Below are positions 40,451-55,100 of a stretch of DNA of 64,000 nt, piece by piece. A program made the position numbers and the translations under genes. How positions within the stretch are numbered: the stretch's first letter is position 1; each line of letters starts with the position of its first letter. Below the pieces are notes generated by a model, which was not told where the DNA came from, made no database searches, and was given only the letters and a program-made list of their open reading frames with translations. Source of the stretch: Misgurnus anguillicaudatus (taxonomy: Eukaryota > Chordata > Actinopteri > Cypriniformes > Cobitidae); contig NC_073361.2 of assembly GCF_027580225.2 (NCBI RefSeq), positions 23,330,001 through 23,394,000 on the forward strand, given 5' to 3'.

Positions 40451-42506
40451 CCATGTATGTACCATAGGTACAGTTATGTATACATTTAGTACTAATATGT
40501 TCCTTTAAGGAACTAAAATGCACTTTCTGGTACCACCATGTACCTCTTGACTTAAACACTAAATTTAACTCTTTGGGTGCAGTGGTGTACCTTTTGAAAG
40601 GATACCATTCAGTGATTTTTTTACCCCTTTTATTCTAACACTGCTTTAGTTGGGCAATTTTGAGATTTCGAATGGAGGTGCGAGGACAAAAAATACACAA
40701 TGACAATGATTTACAAATCCATACTAAAAAATATGCTTTATTGAGGAAAATGTATGCATGTACATTAGGCTCATTATTTGTTGTTTTATACATTTTAAAC
40801 AATGACACGCTATAGACTTGCAAGCTCTCTCACAACATTGCGCAGGAAATAACAGATACAACCGAACGTCTTTGGCTAGTTGTCAAGAGTCTATTATTCT
40901 GCCACAAGGCACAAAATCGTATTTTCTTAAGATGCACTTGAGTAATATTTAGCACTTTTCTTTCCGCCAAAACTGTCACCACTATAAGCATTTAAGCACA
41001 TCCTCACCATAACAATGGGTATTGACATACGAGTTAAATCGTTTTTTTGGCATGCACACATAATTTAATACCCTACAAGGATTTAAAAACAGGTTTGCAA
41101 ATAAAGAGCGATCATTCTTTTTTATGGCTTTTAGCGAATGAAAGATTGTAATCAGAACAACGCTTATAAACTACATCTTTGCACTGCTTAAATGGCATTT
41201 AATTGCACAAACAGAAAGAACATAATAATAACACAATTGTCAATCAAATAATACAAGTAAAATGAAAAACCACTTTGTGTTGTAGCATCTGTGTGTGCAG
41301 GGCTTTGCATGGTCAAAATTCCCACAGTATGTGGAAAAAATGCAGGCAAACTTACATCGCTGTTTTTGTAAACCCATGCATGCATGAGCCATAGAAACAC
41401 CAATGCAATGTTTAGCTGTAACATCACATTCTGTACCCTGCAAACAGATTTGAGCTAAAATTACTGTAAAATGATAAGAAAATTAAAGTTGTGTTGAGGA
41501 AGCAGAGAATGTGAACTGGCCATTTGGCCTGATGTATCACCATTGCAAAAACTTACTGATACAGTAAACCTGAAGACGGCTTAATTTATATTTACATCCG
41601 GGACACTGAGATTATATACTTATATATTATATATAGATATTAAAAACAAAAAAGTAAGTGCTTGGTTGGGGCTTTCTGACTTCTACCAAGAAGTAAGATT
41701 CTAACAATAAATAATTTAAAAACGAAGACGCACAAAAATATTTACTTATAAACAAGGTCCTCACATCATGTAATATGAGAAAACCTTTTTTACATGCAAT
41801 ATTTAATCAATGCAAGATTTAATTTAATCAGCGACTCAAATTAATGAAGAGAACTTATAGTAATCTTATAAAATACTTAATATTTTGGTAAATTTCATAA
41901 TAGCCATGACATATTTGTATACTACAAAATAAAGAAAATAATTAATGTCACCCAAATGCATGCATGAATACGTAAATCAAACACTATATATTAGACATTC
42001 TTTTGTCTTGGACACAATACCATAACACCTGGGAGCTCAACGTAAAGTGATTCCTGCATAGAAATCAAATTCTGTCTCATCATCATCCTCACACACACGC
42101 ACTTATATATATACTGTATATACATGGGTCCAACATTGCAATATGCTTGTTACAAAAATAATAAATCATACAATTTACCCACTCAAAAAACAACCCCAGA
42201 CACCATACACAGTCATTAAAATACAATATAGAAAATGAAATAGTAGTGTAATGGAAAAATAAATCACAAATGGAGCTATTTGACCCAGATCACTTAGGCT
42301 GTGAGATCAGAAAGCAGCCAGAAATCATGGAGAGAGAGAGAAAGAGCAGTTTCCCCTCCAGAGATACACCAGCCAATCAGCTTTCAATCAGTTTGGAGCT
42401 TTTTAGATGAGTATGCAAATTTTCAAATCAATCCTTTATCTCTGTTTATCAGGATGTTATAATGCAAAACAGTTACAGTACGTTTATGACCTGGGTGTGT
42501 CTTTAA

Positions 42507-42781
42507 AGCAACACTATGTAGTATTTTACCTTTAAATAATGTCTCTAAAATTATTTCAGTGATAGAACAACTTTTAACTGGACAAATTGTACTGTTGCTG
42601 CAACCTGAGCAGCCTCCTAGCTGCTACAAGCACACTCTGAAAGTGGCGATGGAGGGTAGGAAACACAGCCCCGTCCCTCCCCCTGCCTGCAGAAGAGTGT
42701 CTGAGACCAGGCACTGTTGCACTTTTCAACCACATGGGGGAGCTGCAAGTCATTTTTACACGGAAACTACATAGTGTTGCT
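42507..42781. mobile_element. TTAA-type MITE (AGCAACACTATGTAGT) just downstream of the klhl24 stop
   Basis: TTAA at 42503-42506 and 42782-42785; ends AGCAACACTATGTAGT and ACTACATAGTGTTGCT. It lies about 190 bp past the klhl24 stop codon and would be inside the 3' UTR. Confidence 0.92.
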
Positions 42782-42974
42782 TTAATATCCATGTGAATAC
42801 TTATACTGCACTATAAAATGAGGCATTTTAATTTGTGGGTTTAAGTGACGGATTTTGGGTGAACTGGGGTCTTGAAACACACAGGTACTAACTTATTTAT
42901 TATAACGGCACCTTATCTATAAGGCTCAGCTTCTCGATGTCCCTGTGCGAAAGTGTGTTTTTGTTATTGTACTG

Positions 42975-43175
42975 TCATGAATGGTAGAACTTTTCATTGT
43001 AGCGGTGGATTGTGACGCAGCCATGGTAAGAAATGGGGCGGGGCATGGCGGCCACACCCGTGATGATGCCGGTGGCCGGGTCGTAACATAGGATGCTGTC
43101 CGATGCCTCTCCGTTTTCACCACGCCCACCCAGGATGTAGATTTTACCGTTACAGACCGACATACCACAACTTTC
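42975..43175 (-). CDS. klhl24: klhl24 coding exon 6: last kelch repeat and stop
   Basis: The last coding exon encodes [17 protein letters not shown] through YNEKFYHS, followed by TGA at 42975-42977 (66 residues). The acceptor is TATTTTAG|GAA, preceded by a pyrimidine-rich run. The final four residues (FYHS) seem to differ from the mammalian tail I remember (CFKL); the rest of the blade is highly conserved. Confidence 0.95.
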   Translation of the reverse strand, partial: ESCGMSVCNGKIYILGGRGENGEASDSILCYDPATGIITGVAAMPRPISYHGCVTIHRYNEKFYHS

Positions 43176-46100
43176 CTAAAATACAAGAAAGAGAGAGAGA
43201 ACAAGCCATAAAAAGTATTTTATTTTAGTGCGCATTAAAATAAACAAAAAAATTAGGTTTCTGGATGTAAATTTCATGCATTTTCATTTTGTCACTCTCA
43301 TGTTGTTACAAACCTGAATAAATTTCTTTGTTCAAAATATCTTCCTTCGCAATTATCAGAACAATGTTTGTAACCAAACCAATCATGAGACCCATTCACA
43401 GGGTTCCCACACCTTAATTAACTTCAAATTCAAGGACCTTTCAAGGACTTTCCAGGTTCAATACCGTCAAATTCAAGGACTAAATCTGGGGACACATTTC
43501 AAGTGTGAGCAAGGTTACATCGTGTTACCTTTTAAGATACATTGTTACAGTTCCCTTTTGAGGGAACTCGCGCTGTGTCACTGCGGTGACACTTTGGGGA
43601 CGCCTCCAATGGTAAGTGCGTCTGAATGTGTATATCAAATTCAACCAATGGTGAAGCTTAACGACAAAGACAGGGTGACGTGGAAACCAGGAAGTATATC
43701 ACTATCTGAAATATTGCCAAAGACGACCTTACAGGGATGCAGGAAGTATGGCAAGGGAGACGCAGCGTCTTGTTCCCTTCTCATAACCCGAGACGTTTTC
43801 ATGTGTCAAACACAACTATGCAAAAAAGACTTTTTTGGTTTAAATCAACATTCGCATACAGAAAATATAAGCATTTAAAGTAAACAGTTTAGCACGTGTG
43901 CTTAAAAAGTCTAGAATTTACACTTTCTACACAGGAAAAATATGGATTTTTTTCCAGAAAACTTCTTGCATAAAATAAATTCAAGCACTTTCAATGACCT
44001 GTATCTATGTTTGTATATTTAAAAAAAAACTTCCCAGGCCTTGAATTTTTTCGCCCAGATTTACAAACTTTCAAGGATTTCAAGGATCTGTGGGAACCTT
44101 GCCCATAGTATTCTTTTTTCTTATTATGGAAGTGAATGGGGCTCATGATCGGTTTGGTTACAAGCATTGCTCAAAATCTCACAAGAGTGAGAAAATTATG
44201 ACAGTGATGAAGTTCGATTTTTGGATGAACTATCCCTTTAAATGAGTCATCTGGTACCTGTTTGCTGAACGTGTTCACCACATGCATCCAATAATCTTCA
44301 GTGGGGTCATAACAGTAGATGGATTTGGTCAGACCTCCCGAAACGTAGATCAGATTGTTCAGAGATACAGCCGTGATGCATCGCTTAGCGATAGGGATGT
44401 TGGCCCTTAGCAACCAGGTGTCAGCTTCAGGGTCATAGCATTGGACCTGAGAGAAAAACACACACAAAAGATGACATCTGCAATGAATTAACTAAACTGG
44501 TTGAAAAACACCGGTTACATGAGAACTCGATATGAAACCTTCAGGCTACAAAACAACTCCATTCAGAAAAGACTTGTACATAAATCTGTCATCTTAAATA
44601 TGAAGGTTTCGTCAACCTTTATTGATAACTGCTTCATAGACGTCTACTTTTTTGATGTCCTAGAGGGGTTTCAAACTCACAACACTCACTCAGCAATTGT
44701 TTTTTTTATAAAAAAGGAAATATAATAGCTTCTACAGACACAAATATCTCCTGAGAAATATCTCTCTGGTGGTGTTTATGATAGGGGCTTATAATGGGGG
44801 CTTTACACATTTTTTAAATAGCACACACACTTGTGCGAAACGCATATCTGCGTTTGGAGACTCCAGGATAGAAACATGACTACCACACCCCCTATCATGT
44901 TTCAGCCAATCGGAGTCAAGATGGGCAGCATCATCAACGTTTCTTATAAGGAAGTAGAAAATTCTCCAGTGTTATTCAAATACATAAATTCCCTAAGGAC
45001 AGCGACTTCCCTTTTAAAATCCAACCAGCACAACAAACATGATTAACACACAAAGCAAGCCATGAGACATTAGGGAAAGGCCAGAAAGTAGTTTAAAACC
45101 GATCAGAACAGGTTGCGACCTGGAGTGAAGACTGAATCTAAGCAAAACGTGTTAAGGGAATCCAATAAAATATCTGCGGCTTAGTGCTTCTCCTCACAGA
45201 GACACCTGGAAAATGTTTCAGAGCGGGCCTGACAGATCCAGGTCAGATGGTCATAATATGACATCTCCAGTAGGGGGCAGCGGTCAGCACATCCAGTGGA
45301 TCTCTCTATTGTTTACTGTGGGCAAATTCAGACCATAATACAAAGAAAAAACACTTTCTAACCGCTGTGTAATGTAAACAAGCTGCCATCATGTACATAA
45401 TGGCTGGTGCTTTCAAAAGTCGCTCAGGGTCTAAGCAATTGATACGGTTTTGGTCACAAACAATGTGCTCTCGGAGTTACCATAGTAGTGGTAGTATAAA
45501 CTGCCCTTTCTTGTTGTTTGTCAGCCAAAAGTAATTTAAAAAGAGCGGTCTCTGGACAGTTTGATATATTGTTGGAGGACCTTTGAACATGTGTAAGGTG
45601 TTGAAGTTGAACAAAGAAACTTTTATAAGACCTACCCCAGTTTTACTGCAGTAGGACACAAGCAATTATAATTTTACTATAGTAATAAAGAAAGCTACGG
45701 ATATTACAGTATATGACGTTTTGATGTTCCTAATCTCATAATTAAATTGAGACTTTAGCCTGAAGCATCATGCAATGTCCCAGGATGACGCTGTTGGAAA
45801 ACAATGGATGTCACATGCTGCACCATGACCTAAAAATAAACGTCATGTTTACATGCTGTAACTTCATATGCAGAGACACCCATGTTTTTAAGACGCCCTA
45901 GTTATTAACTCTTAGCGTCAATGTCTACAAACCTTATCGGAGCATGTGTTGTCATCGGGTCCTCCTCCAATCACAAACAGTTTGTTGACGCAGCTGGCGA
46001 CAGCCGGTGAGCTCACGGCCTCCTTCATGGGTGCCACTTCGGTCCAGCGGTTGGAGAAAGAGTCGTAGCATTCAACGCTGCTCAGCCGAGATTGACCGTC

Positions 46101-49100
46101 ATATCCGCCTACAGCATACACCTGTTGATAAACATAAAAATACGTTAGCATAAACAATCACAGCCGTTGCTGAGAGAGACTGGAACGATGGCGTTTAGGA
46201 GCCACAACATAAATATTTTGTCTGGGGCCCCATTAAGGGACAGCTTTATATGATGCATACATAGCGTTGCATAATATTATAATATATTAAAATAATGCTT
46301 TTAATGTTGTAAGCATTGATGACACACTTAAAGGGAAGACGGAGCATGTAGATCCAGTTAAACAAGAACTACGGTTTACCCTTTTGTATGCAAAAACGCA
46401 AATTAGTTAAAACAAGGGATCACTGCAGACACACATTCCCTGCGGCGGTCGCGGCACGAGGTAAGACAATGCGTCAAAAGAAAAATCCCTGATCACACCT
46501 GTGTTTTAAACAAACAAACCAGAACCAAACAGGCTGACAAAAACATCTTTTCATTAGAAAATATCACAAATCATTACTCGCATACTTGTGAGGTCAACAC
46601 ACAGCAATTACGCTGTACCCGATAATTTAAGCTCTAAAGAGTGAGATTTGAGATGATTTACAGTATTAAAGGAAAACACCAACTTTTTCAATATTTTACT
46701 ATGTTTTTACATTAACTTAGATGAATTAATACATACCTATCTTTTGTCAATGTGTGCACTTATTCTTTGTACAGCGCGTTGTGAATGTGTTAGCATTTAG
46801 TCTAGCCCCATTCATTCCTTGGGATCCAAACAGGGATTAATTTAGAAGCCACCAAACACTTCCATGTTTTCCCTATTTAAAGACTGTCACATGAGTAGTT
46901 ACATAAGTATGGTGGCACAAACTAAAATGTAGTGATTTAAGCAGAAAAAATTATAACTATATTGTATGGCAGAAGAGCACTTAGTTTTCAGCACTTTGAA
47001 CTCGGGCGCAGTAAAATTAACGGACGTTTTAGCAGTCAGGAGTGATGATGTTACTGCGTGCTTTAAGTTTGACTGACCAATCAGAGACAAGGAGACTGTG
47101 TATTTAATAATTTTTAATAACGTTACTGTTTTTATTTTAAGTAAATATTTTGTAAAGTTATTAAATATGATTAAATACAGTCTCTTCATCTCTGATTGGA
47201 TCATCAAAGTGGAAAGCCCACCATAAAGACACACTACTTGTTCAAATTTACTTGACAAAAAATTTACTTCATTATATAATCGTTTTACTGTTTATATTTT
47301 ATTAAATTATATAAATGTATTAAATATACAGTAAATAGTATTTTTATTTATTGTCCCCTAGCAAACAAACAGCCAACTATCGACCCAACTGATCAGACTT
47401 ATTGGCCTGGAAGTGGTTAAAACCTCACTGCTGTGTATTGCAAAAACATGACCTCTACAAAGTACAGTGTTGACAGTTTTGTGTCGTAACCCATCACACT
47501 TCAGGTCTTGTTTGCGTAAGTTCGAGACTTTTACTTCTGTTGATCTTTGTATATCACCCTCACGCTCTCATCTGAAAACACGTGCAACCCTGAAAATCTT
47601 GTCCTCTCTTTTTTCTGCCTCATGTTTTCATGCCGTTCAAAAGAAAGAAGGTAAACATGTTTCCCAAAATGAAAAAACAAGAAAACCGGTCGTACCAGTA
47701 GCGGGACACGAACATGCTGAAACACATATAGGCAACACGCCACTTACACAAAGCATAAAGCCACGTGCTGAGGATCTCTTTGTTTCGGATATAGAAGTTA
47801 TTGGGAGAAAAATCAACAGAAGAAACACTTAAAAGAATAGTTCACACAAAAAAGTGACAAGTGAATGGGGATTAAGGCTGTATAGCTTTCAAGCTAAGTT
47901 TTTTGTAATAAGAGTGAGTAAATAATGCTGCAAAAAGTGGTCCAGTCTTATCTGAACTCCTGTGTGTCTTTTTTTTTAAACGGTAGTTCAGCCAAAATAT
48001 AATTCTGTCATCATTTACTCACCTTCAAGTTGTTTAAAACATGTATACATTTTTTGTTCTGCTAAACACAACTGAATATATTTTGAAAGTGTTTTGTAAC
48101 CAAACTGTTCTGGGGCACCACTGACTTCCATAGTATCTTTTTCCTACTTCGGATTCAATGGTGCCCCAGATCTGCTTGGTTACAAAAATGTTTCAAAATA
48201 TCTTTATCTGTGTTGAGCAGAACAAAGAAATTTATAGAGGTTGGGAACAACTTGTGGGTGAGTCATTTCTGGGTGAACTATCTCTAAGTCTACTTCCTTT
48301 TTAAACCAGATGTTAAAGGAAAACACCACAGTTTTTCAATATTTTACTATGTTCTTACCTCAACTTAAACAAATGAATACATACCCATCTTTTTTCAATT
48401 CGTGCACTTTTAATCTTTGAAAATCATGAATGTGTTAGCATTTAGCATATAGCCTCATTGATTCCTATGGTTCCAAACAGGGATGAATATAGAAGCCACC
48501 AAACACTTCCATTTTCCTTATTTAAAGACTGTTACATGAGTGATTACACGAGTAAGTATGGTGGCACAAAATAAAACTTTTGTTTGGAGCCATAGGAATG
48601 AATGGGGCTAGGCTAAATGCTAACACATTTACGAAGCGCTGTACAAAGATTTAAAGTGCACGCATTGAAAAAAGATGGGTATGTATTCATTCATCCAAGT
48701 TGAGGAAAGAACATAGTAAAATATTGAAAAACTGTGTTGTTTTCCTTTAAGGATGTAAGCCAACCCTCATTTAAATCGTCATTTTCTTTTTGTATCACAA
48801 ACAGTTATATACAATCATTACACTATCATAATGAACACATATACTGTAAAAAAAATGTAATAATGTCAAGATGGCTTAAATCAGAATGGCATAGTCCTGT
48901 GATATGTTTTTTTCTTTCAAGTCTTGATGTTCATTATAATTTATTTGTGTCTATCACTTTTAAATCCCAATGAATCCTTTTTCTTTTGGAAAACCAAGAA
49001 ATCCGCAGACAAACATTCCACTTGTCTCAGGGGTTTGGTGATAAGTAACTGTCAGTACTTGCAAACAAACCATAGATAAATCATCTATCAGGGTGAACCA

Positions 49101-52100
49101 AGTTCTTATTTTGTTGGAAAGAAACACAAAGCATTTGAGAGATTTTATCAGACACCCAGAGACAGACCAAAAATCTGAATAAGCCACAACACAAAGCATA
49201 TAATACAAACCAACGGAAAGAGGCGTTACAGCTGGATATAACTTACAGTGCATGTTAATTACGTATTGCACAATGAGTACAATACATTTTTGTTGGCTGT
49301 GTCGTTGCATTGAAAAACAAGACATTATAATTTATTGACCCGTTCAGTTTGTTCTAAAAATGTGTAACAAACTAAATGCGTTAGATGTTTCACAACAAGT
49401 GAGAACATTGTGCCCGACTGATCTAGATAAGAGACTCAACCCCTGCCAACTGTGGTCATAAAGAAATTTAGAAATCAGCCTAATATGAATAATGAAACAC
49501 CATGTGAAGTGTAAAGATCTGAACACGCCTGGCTGTTTACATGTTTGATTGATCTGACATCAGTTGGGGAAAGAAACGGCTTCGGAGCAAGTCAACCAGC
49601 TTCAAGGAAGTGGTTAAATTATGAATGATGTCATCATCTTTTAATAGTGCAATAAGGAACAGGCAGGAAGAAAACATCAGAGATAGAGAGAAGCTTCGAA
49701 AGTGATAGAGGATGTAATTTCTTTAGCTAAACTGAACAAGCACTGTGTTCCTGTATAGCTCAGTGTCCAAGCATTGTGTTAGCGGATCAAAAGGTTGTGG
49801 GTTTGAACCCAAGGAACACTCATCTGATTACTGATTAGAAAAAAATTATATAGACGGTTTCAGCAGTAACAACATAAACAAGCGGTTTTCGTAGAAAGCA
49901 CATAACTTCCATTAACTCCGCTAAGAATAAACAACAAAGTCCTTTTAAAGTAGTTTATTTATATAACAAGCTAAATAAACAACATGTAGATTACCGAGGA
50001 AACCAAAACATTTGTTATTTTCAATGAGGTATTTGTTCAAGAGTTTAGCAACTTGTCAGACCATTAAACAAACAGAAACCGGAAGTAAAGTTCCGACCAG
50101 ACGCGTAATCGCATCACCGCACGTGCGTCAGATGAAACAGTCAATGCGCATGTCAAGTCATGCTGTTCACACCAGATGCGAGTTCAACGATTTGCACGAG
50201 TAGATTACATACAAAGTCAATGCAAAGACGCGATGCGAATGGCGCGATATGGACAGCACGCGCTATTTGCCTCAAACGCGTCTTCGCCAAAGTTGAAATA
50301 TACGAGCGAAAAATTCGCATGACATGAATTAAATCCTGCGAGTAATCTAGAGCCAGTAATGCAATGCCCCGCGTTTGGTGTGTACGTAACATAATGCTGC
50401 GTTCACACCAGCCACGGTAGAGGCGTCAAGCGTGAGTGATTTCAATGTTACGTCAATGTGAAGACGCGTTGGCGCGCGTCTGGAGGTCTCGCGGCGCAAA
50501 TGAGGCATTTAGCGCAGTGCGGTATACGCGATTCCGCCTCATTCGCACGTCTAGTTCGCGCAAATGCCGTGAATTAAGCGTTGCCGCGGGAAACATGCGA
50601 GTTGAAAATTTTTTACTTTGGCGGAAAAAACCCAGCGCGTTAACCAATCAGGGGCTTGCTCTAGTGATATGGTTACAGGAAGCGAGCGGAATCGCAGAAA
50701 ACGCGAATTTCCACGTGAATGTCTTGATGACTAGAATTTCACGCGTGAATGAAGCGAGTAAACTCAAAATGTTCAAGCGGCAAACTAGACGAGGTAGGTG
50801 TGAACCCACAGTAAGGAATACCATTTCCAGCTCCAAGCCACCACATTTAAACAGCCATTTATGAGCACTATTTATTCAGAGCACACATTTAAGCGAAAAT
50901 TTTATAAACGTATGTGTAAACTGTAGTCTCAGACTCCCAGAATCAAAGACAGCAATATATTAATAATTCATAAAAGCCCACGTCCATAAATCCATGTCTG
51001 GTCATCTCAGATTTTATGAGATAAAAATTAGGGATTGGGTGTTTTTGGTAGTTTTTCATTATGATAGCCGTAATTTTTTGTTATTTCTCAATGACATCTG
51101 TGAGCAGTTGAACTCGGAAGCGGCGCATGACATCAGACTTAAACGCATAAATGTACGTGTGGAGGATTGCGCAAGCAACCCTAAAAGCTGGAGTGTACCT
51201 GTAGTCAGTTTATGTGCATATAAATGTATGCGCACAATCCAACGCACAGCCTTGCAAAGTATAGTTTATTTTACTCGTACATGTACACCGACGTTCGACG
51301 CATACGCATTGCGACAAAATGCAATGCATCTTCTGGGCAATAAACTACATTCTCCTGTACGTGAATGCGTGAACTACATGTACAAAGTATGCAAGGTTAC
51401 AAAAATCCATGTGTGCCCGTACAGTGTGCACTTACTATTCTGATGATGAAATTTGCGTCACACACACTGTACGCAGACCCTCGTGTATACATATGAACAG
51501 GACTATACTTCTAGTTTAAAGTCATGGGTTTGATTCCCAGGGAACATTCCTGTGAAATTAAAGGCTTAAATGCACTGCAAGGCGATTTGGATGAAATGCA
51601 CAAGAAAATGTGACCATGTCTGTGAAATCCAGGCTAAAGTCTCATGATCTAGTTTTGAGGTTAGGAGCAATCAAATTTAAATTTTTGACATGGCCTTACA
51701 CAGACAATATTAAGTATGTGAAGGTTATATTTTTACAGAATGTTCTTTATATGATATTATGTGATGATTTTATGTAGAAAATTACTTTAAATGAGTTTCA
51801 CAGATGGGGTCACATATAACGAAGAAACAAAATACAATACAGTAAAAGAAAAACAGATGATCAATCATAAGGGTGGGATTATGTTTATAAAGTTAAATAA
51901 ATAGAAACCCTCACAAACACCCATTTGGCTCTCATGGTCAGAGGAAACCACAGGCCTTAAACAACAGAGGAACTTGAGAGCATCTTCATCTTGTGGCATG
52001 ACTATCACTTAAATTCACAGGGCCTGGGACATATCTTATGGGTCGGCCCCTATCCCTCAGGCACAATAAAAAGTCTATACCATATTACCACAGAGCAATA

Positions 52101-55100
52101 GTTATCAAGTGGTTTAGCATCAGAGCCCGGATTTTACATTAGATGGCATGTTGGGGTTAATAAACCCTGTATCAAAATGGCTTATCATGCAATAGTAAAC
52201 ATGAAACATTCAAATGAACAAGTTGGGTTGATAATTGGTTTCTAAATATCTCTTACCACAAAAAACGTATGGATTGCGCAAACTATGCTCTTCCAGTGAA
52301 TTTGAATTTAATGTGGCTGTGTTGCATTTTCTCTCTAGTTTTGTTCAGGTTTTTGAGAATGTTGTGCAGCCTGTCTGTTGTGAATCTATGCCACTAGACT
52401 CAGTATTAAATGCGGAGAGCATTACAGTATTAAATGACTGATAAATGTTCACCAAAAGAGTCTTAAGGGGATCGCACACCGGCCGTGCCATTCTAAAAAA
52501 AAAAAAAAACGAGCACATTGTTTTCTATAAGTATACACACACCGGCGCCGCCAGGTGGCGCCTGTCCGTGCCGCCCAGCTGTGACTCAGGAAGTTGTTCA
52601 AATCCCTATCACGCCACAAAGCGCCACTCACATAGTTTAACATCAAATAACATCATATTTGTCCCAAATCATTAAGGATTAACATTGGCTGCTAACGTAT
52701 ATTTTGCATTTTGAAGTAGACGCTATCTGCAAAGCTCGCGCTATTTAATGTGCACTTCCGGTTTACAATACCTCCAAGTTGTCCTAGACGCGACTCGATG
52801 CGGCGCTAAGCTGCGTGGCCAGTGTGTGACCCCCTTTACTTGTAAACTTTCACCTCAACAATTAAAGATGTGGAAATTATTATACCCTCCCGTTAAAAGT
52901 GTAAATGATGCCATCCTAACTTCACACAGTTATATGGTTAGCATTTCATTATTTCAGATTTCAACATCTTCAATGTTATCCCTATGAGAACCCATCACAG
53001 CATCTATCTATCTTACAAAAACCACTGGGATACAATTAGATATTTTGCATGGTGTGGTGTATGTAAGTGCAGGATGGACTGACCTTCCCCAACAGGACGG
53101 CCATTTTGTGTCTCCAGCGGCCCTTGTTTAAGGAGGCCACCCTGATCCAGATGTTGAGCTGAGAGTTGTACATCCACACATCCCTGCTGTTGATTCTCCC
53201 CCCTGAAATGATACCATAAGCAATCAGTACCAGCCGTTACATCATATAATACACTAATTATAGAGGTCAAATGGCTCCAGGTTTTCAGACCAGCTGAACC
53301 AGAAACAGCCACTCATTTATTTCTTCCGAATCAAATGACGCAATGAAAATAACCGAAAATCATTCTTTGCATATACTGATGGGTGTGCAGTCATGCCAGG
53401 CTGTTAAAACAAAAGCGATTAATCATCAAAACTGTTCCAGTTCTTCTAGAAGGACCAGCAGTGGTTAACAAACTCATCAAAGCTGCTTAGCCTGAAACTC
53501 ACCTATCTGTAAATATTTACCATCACTTAGATTAACCTAATAGGCTTTATGCCCAGCTGCACTACTTCCTGAACTTCAGCCAGCTCCTTGTTTCCTGTCT
53601 GCCATTATTGGACAAACTGATTAATCCAGGTGTGGCTGACCTCAGGAGTCACAACAACAATTATCAGACACACCCGGATTAATCAGTTTGTCCAATAATG
53701 GCAGACAGGAACCAAAAAGCTGGCTGAAGTTCAGGAAGTAGTGCAGCTTGGCATAGAGCCTATTGAAGTTATCTAAAGGCATAAAATATGTTTTATAGGC
53801 AAGTGTAAAGACTGTATATCCAATTATTTCCGTTACAAAACCAAATATTAAAACAATTTACATTTTGTGTAATATAAGTATCGGACCTGTAGAGGAAAAG
53901 TCCTTTTGTGTGATTTACTGTTTTGAACATTCTGTGAAAATAATACCTTGATATATGTTTAATATTGACTGAGTAAGATCATGCCAAAGATTGAAATGAA
54001 ACTTTTATGCTTTTTATATCAATATGACAGTAGATTATGAGGCTTTAGCCTGGATTTTATAGGCAGGGTCACATATTAGGTTACTTTTCATTACGGTGAC
54101 TATGTACAAGTTATTATAGCCCAAGTGAAAAAGTAGTACACTTCCATAGTGTACTTAAAGTGCTTTATTTTCACACACTAATTTTGTACTTAATATACTC
54201 AAAAAATCATCTTTAGTACTTCTTAAGATGTTTTTAAGATTATCTAAGTGTACCTTACCGTGTTATTTTGAGAAACCATGAATATGAACTAAAATGCACT
54301 TTTAACATACTATCTCTGTATTAAAAATGTATTTAGTTAACACTTACAGTACAGGCCAAAAGTTGGACACACTTGACTAAAATGTTAACTATGATCTTAA
54401 AAATCATTTAAGATGAAGGTGTATGGTTAAATGCTTAAAATTACTTTTGTAGACAAAAATATACTTGTGCCAAACAGATTAATTTTGTTATTTTGAAAAC
54501 TTAAATTTTATTTTAAAATATTATTTTTGAAATAGATGACTTACACTGAATATTGAAGAAAAAGCAGCCAATAAGAACCCTGATTAAATATAAACTTGTA
54601 CTATAATCTTTAAAATTCATCCCAAATTGAACATTTAAGAAGCTTCTTGAAAAAATGACATGCATATATGGTTCAGCAATTTTGGATGCTTTTAGTCACC
54701 AACATAGTCACCAACATAATTTCCAGTTGTATTCGTGTTATTCCATAGTTTGAATGAGTTTATTATGTTATATGGAAAAATGTATAAATAAAGAAAGAGT
54801 GAGTGTGTCCAAACTTTTGGCCTGTACTGTATATTAAACTTGAACTCAACTTTCATACAAAGATGGGTTCAAGTTTACTACAAGTGGTACCTAAATAAAT
54901 TTTTTAAATACATTTTTAGCACATTTTAGTTCATATTTGTGTCTCAAAATAGCACAGTGAAGTACACTTAGATGATCTTAAAAACATCTTAAGTACTAAA
55001 GATTAATTTTTAGTATATTAAGTACAAAATTAGTGTGCGAAAATAAAGCACTTTAAGTACACTATGGAAGTGTATTAATTTTTCACCTGGGAGGTTAAAT

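Larger units (their letters stand above)
37906..42974 (-). other. klhl24: klhl24 downstream sequence, possible long 3' UTR
   Basis: On the minus strand AATAAA signals lie at 40742-40737 and 37911-37906, and much of 37.9-39.3 and 40.5-42.5 kb does not look repetitive, compatible with a long 3' UTR. Inserted in it are a TTAA MITE (42507-42781), a repeat with a nested hAT (39430-40450) and a SINE (39290-39420). Where the transcript ends cannot be decided from sequence alone. Confidence 0.35.

Noticed and set aside
49747..49819. Functional tRNA gene
   Set aside because: Box A and B are imperfect and the anticodon region does not fold clearly; it matches the SINE heads seen elsewhere in the window.
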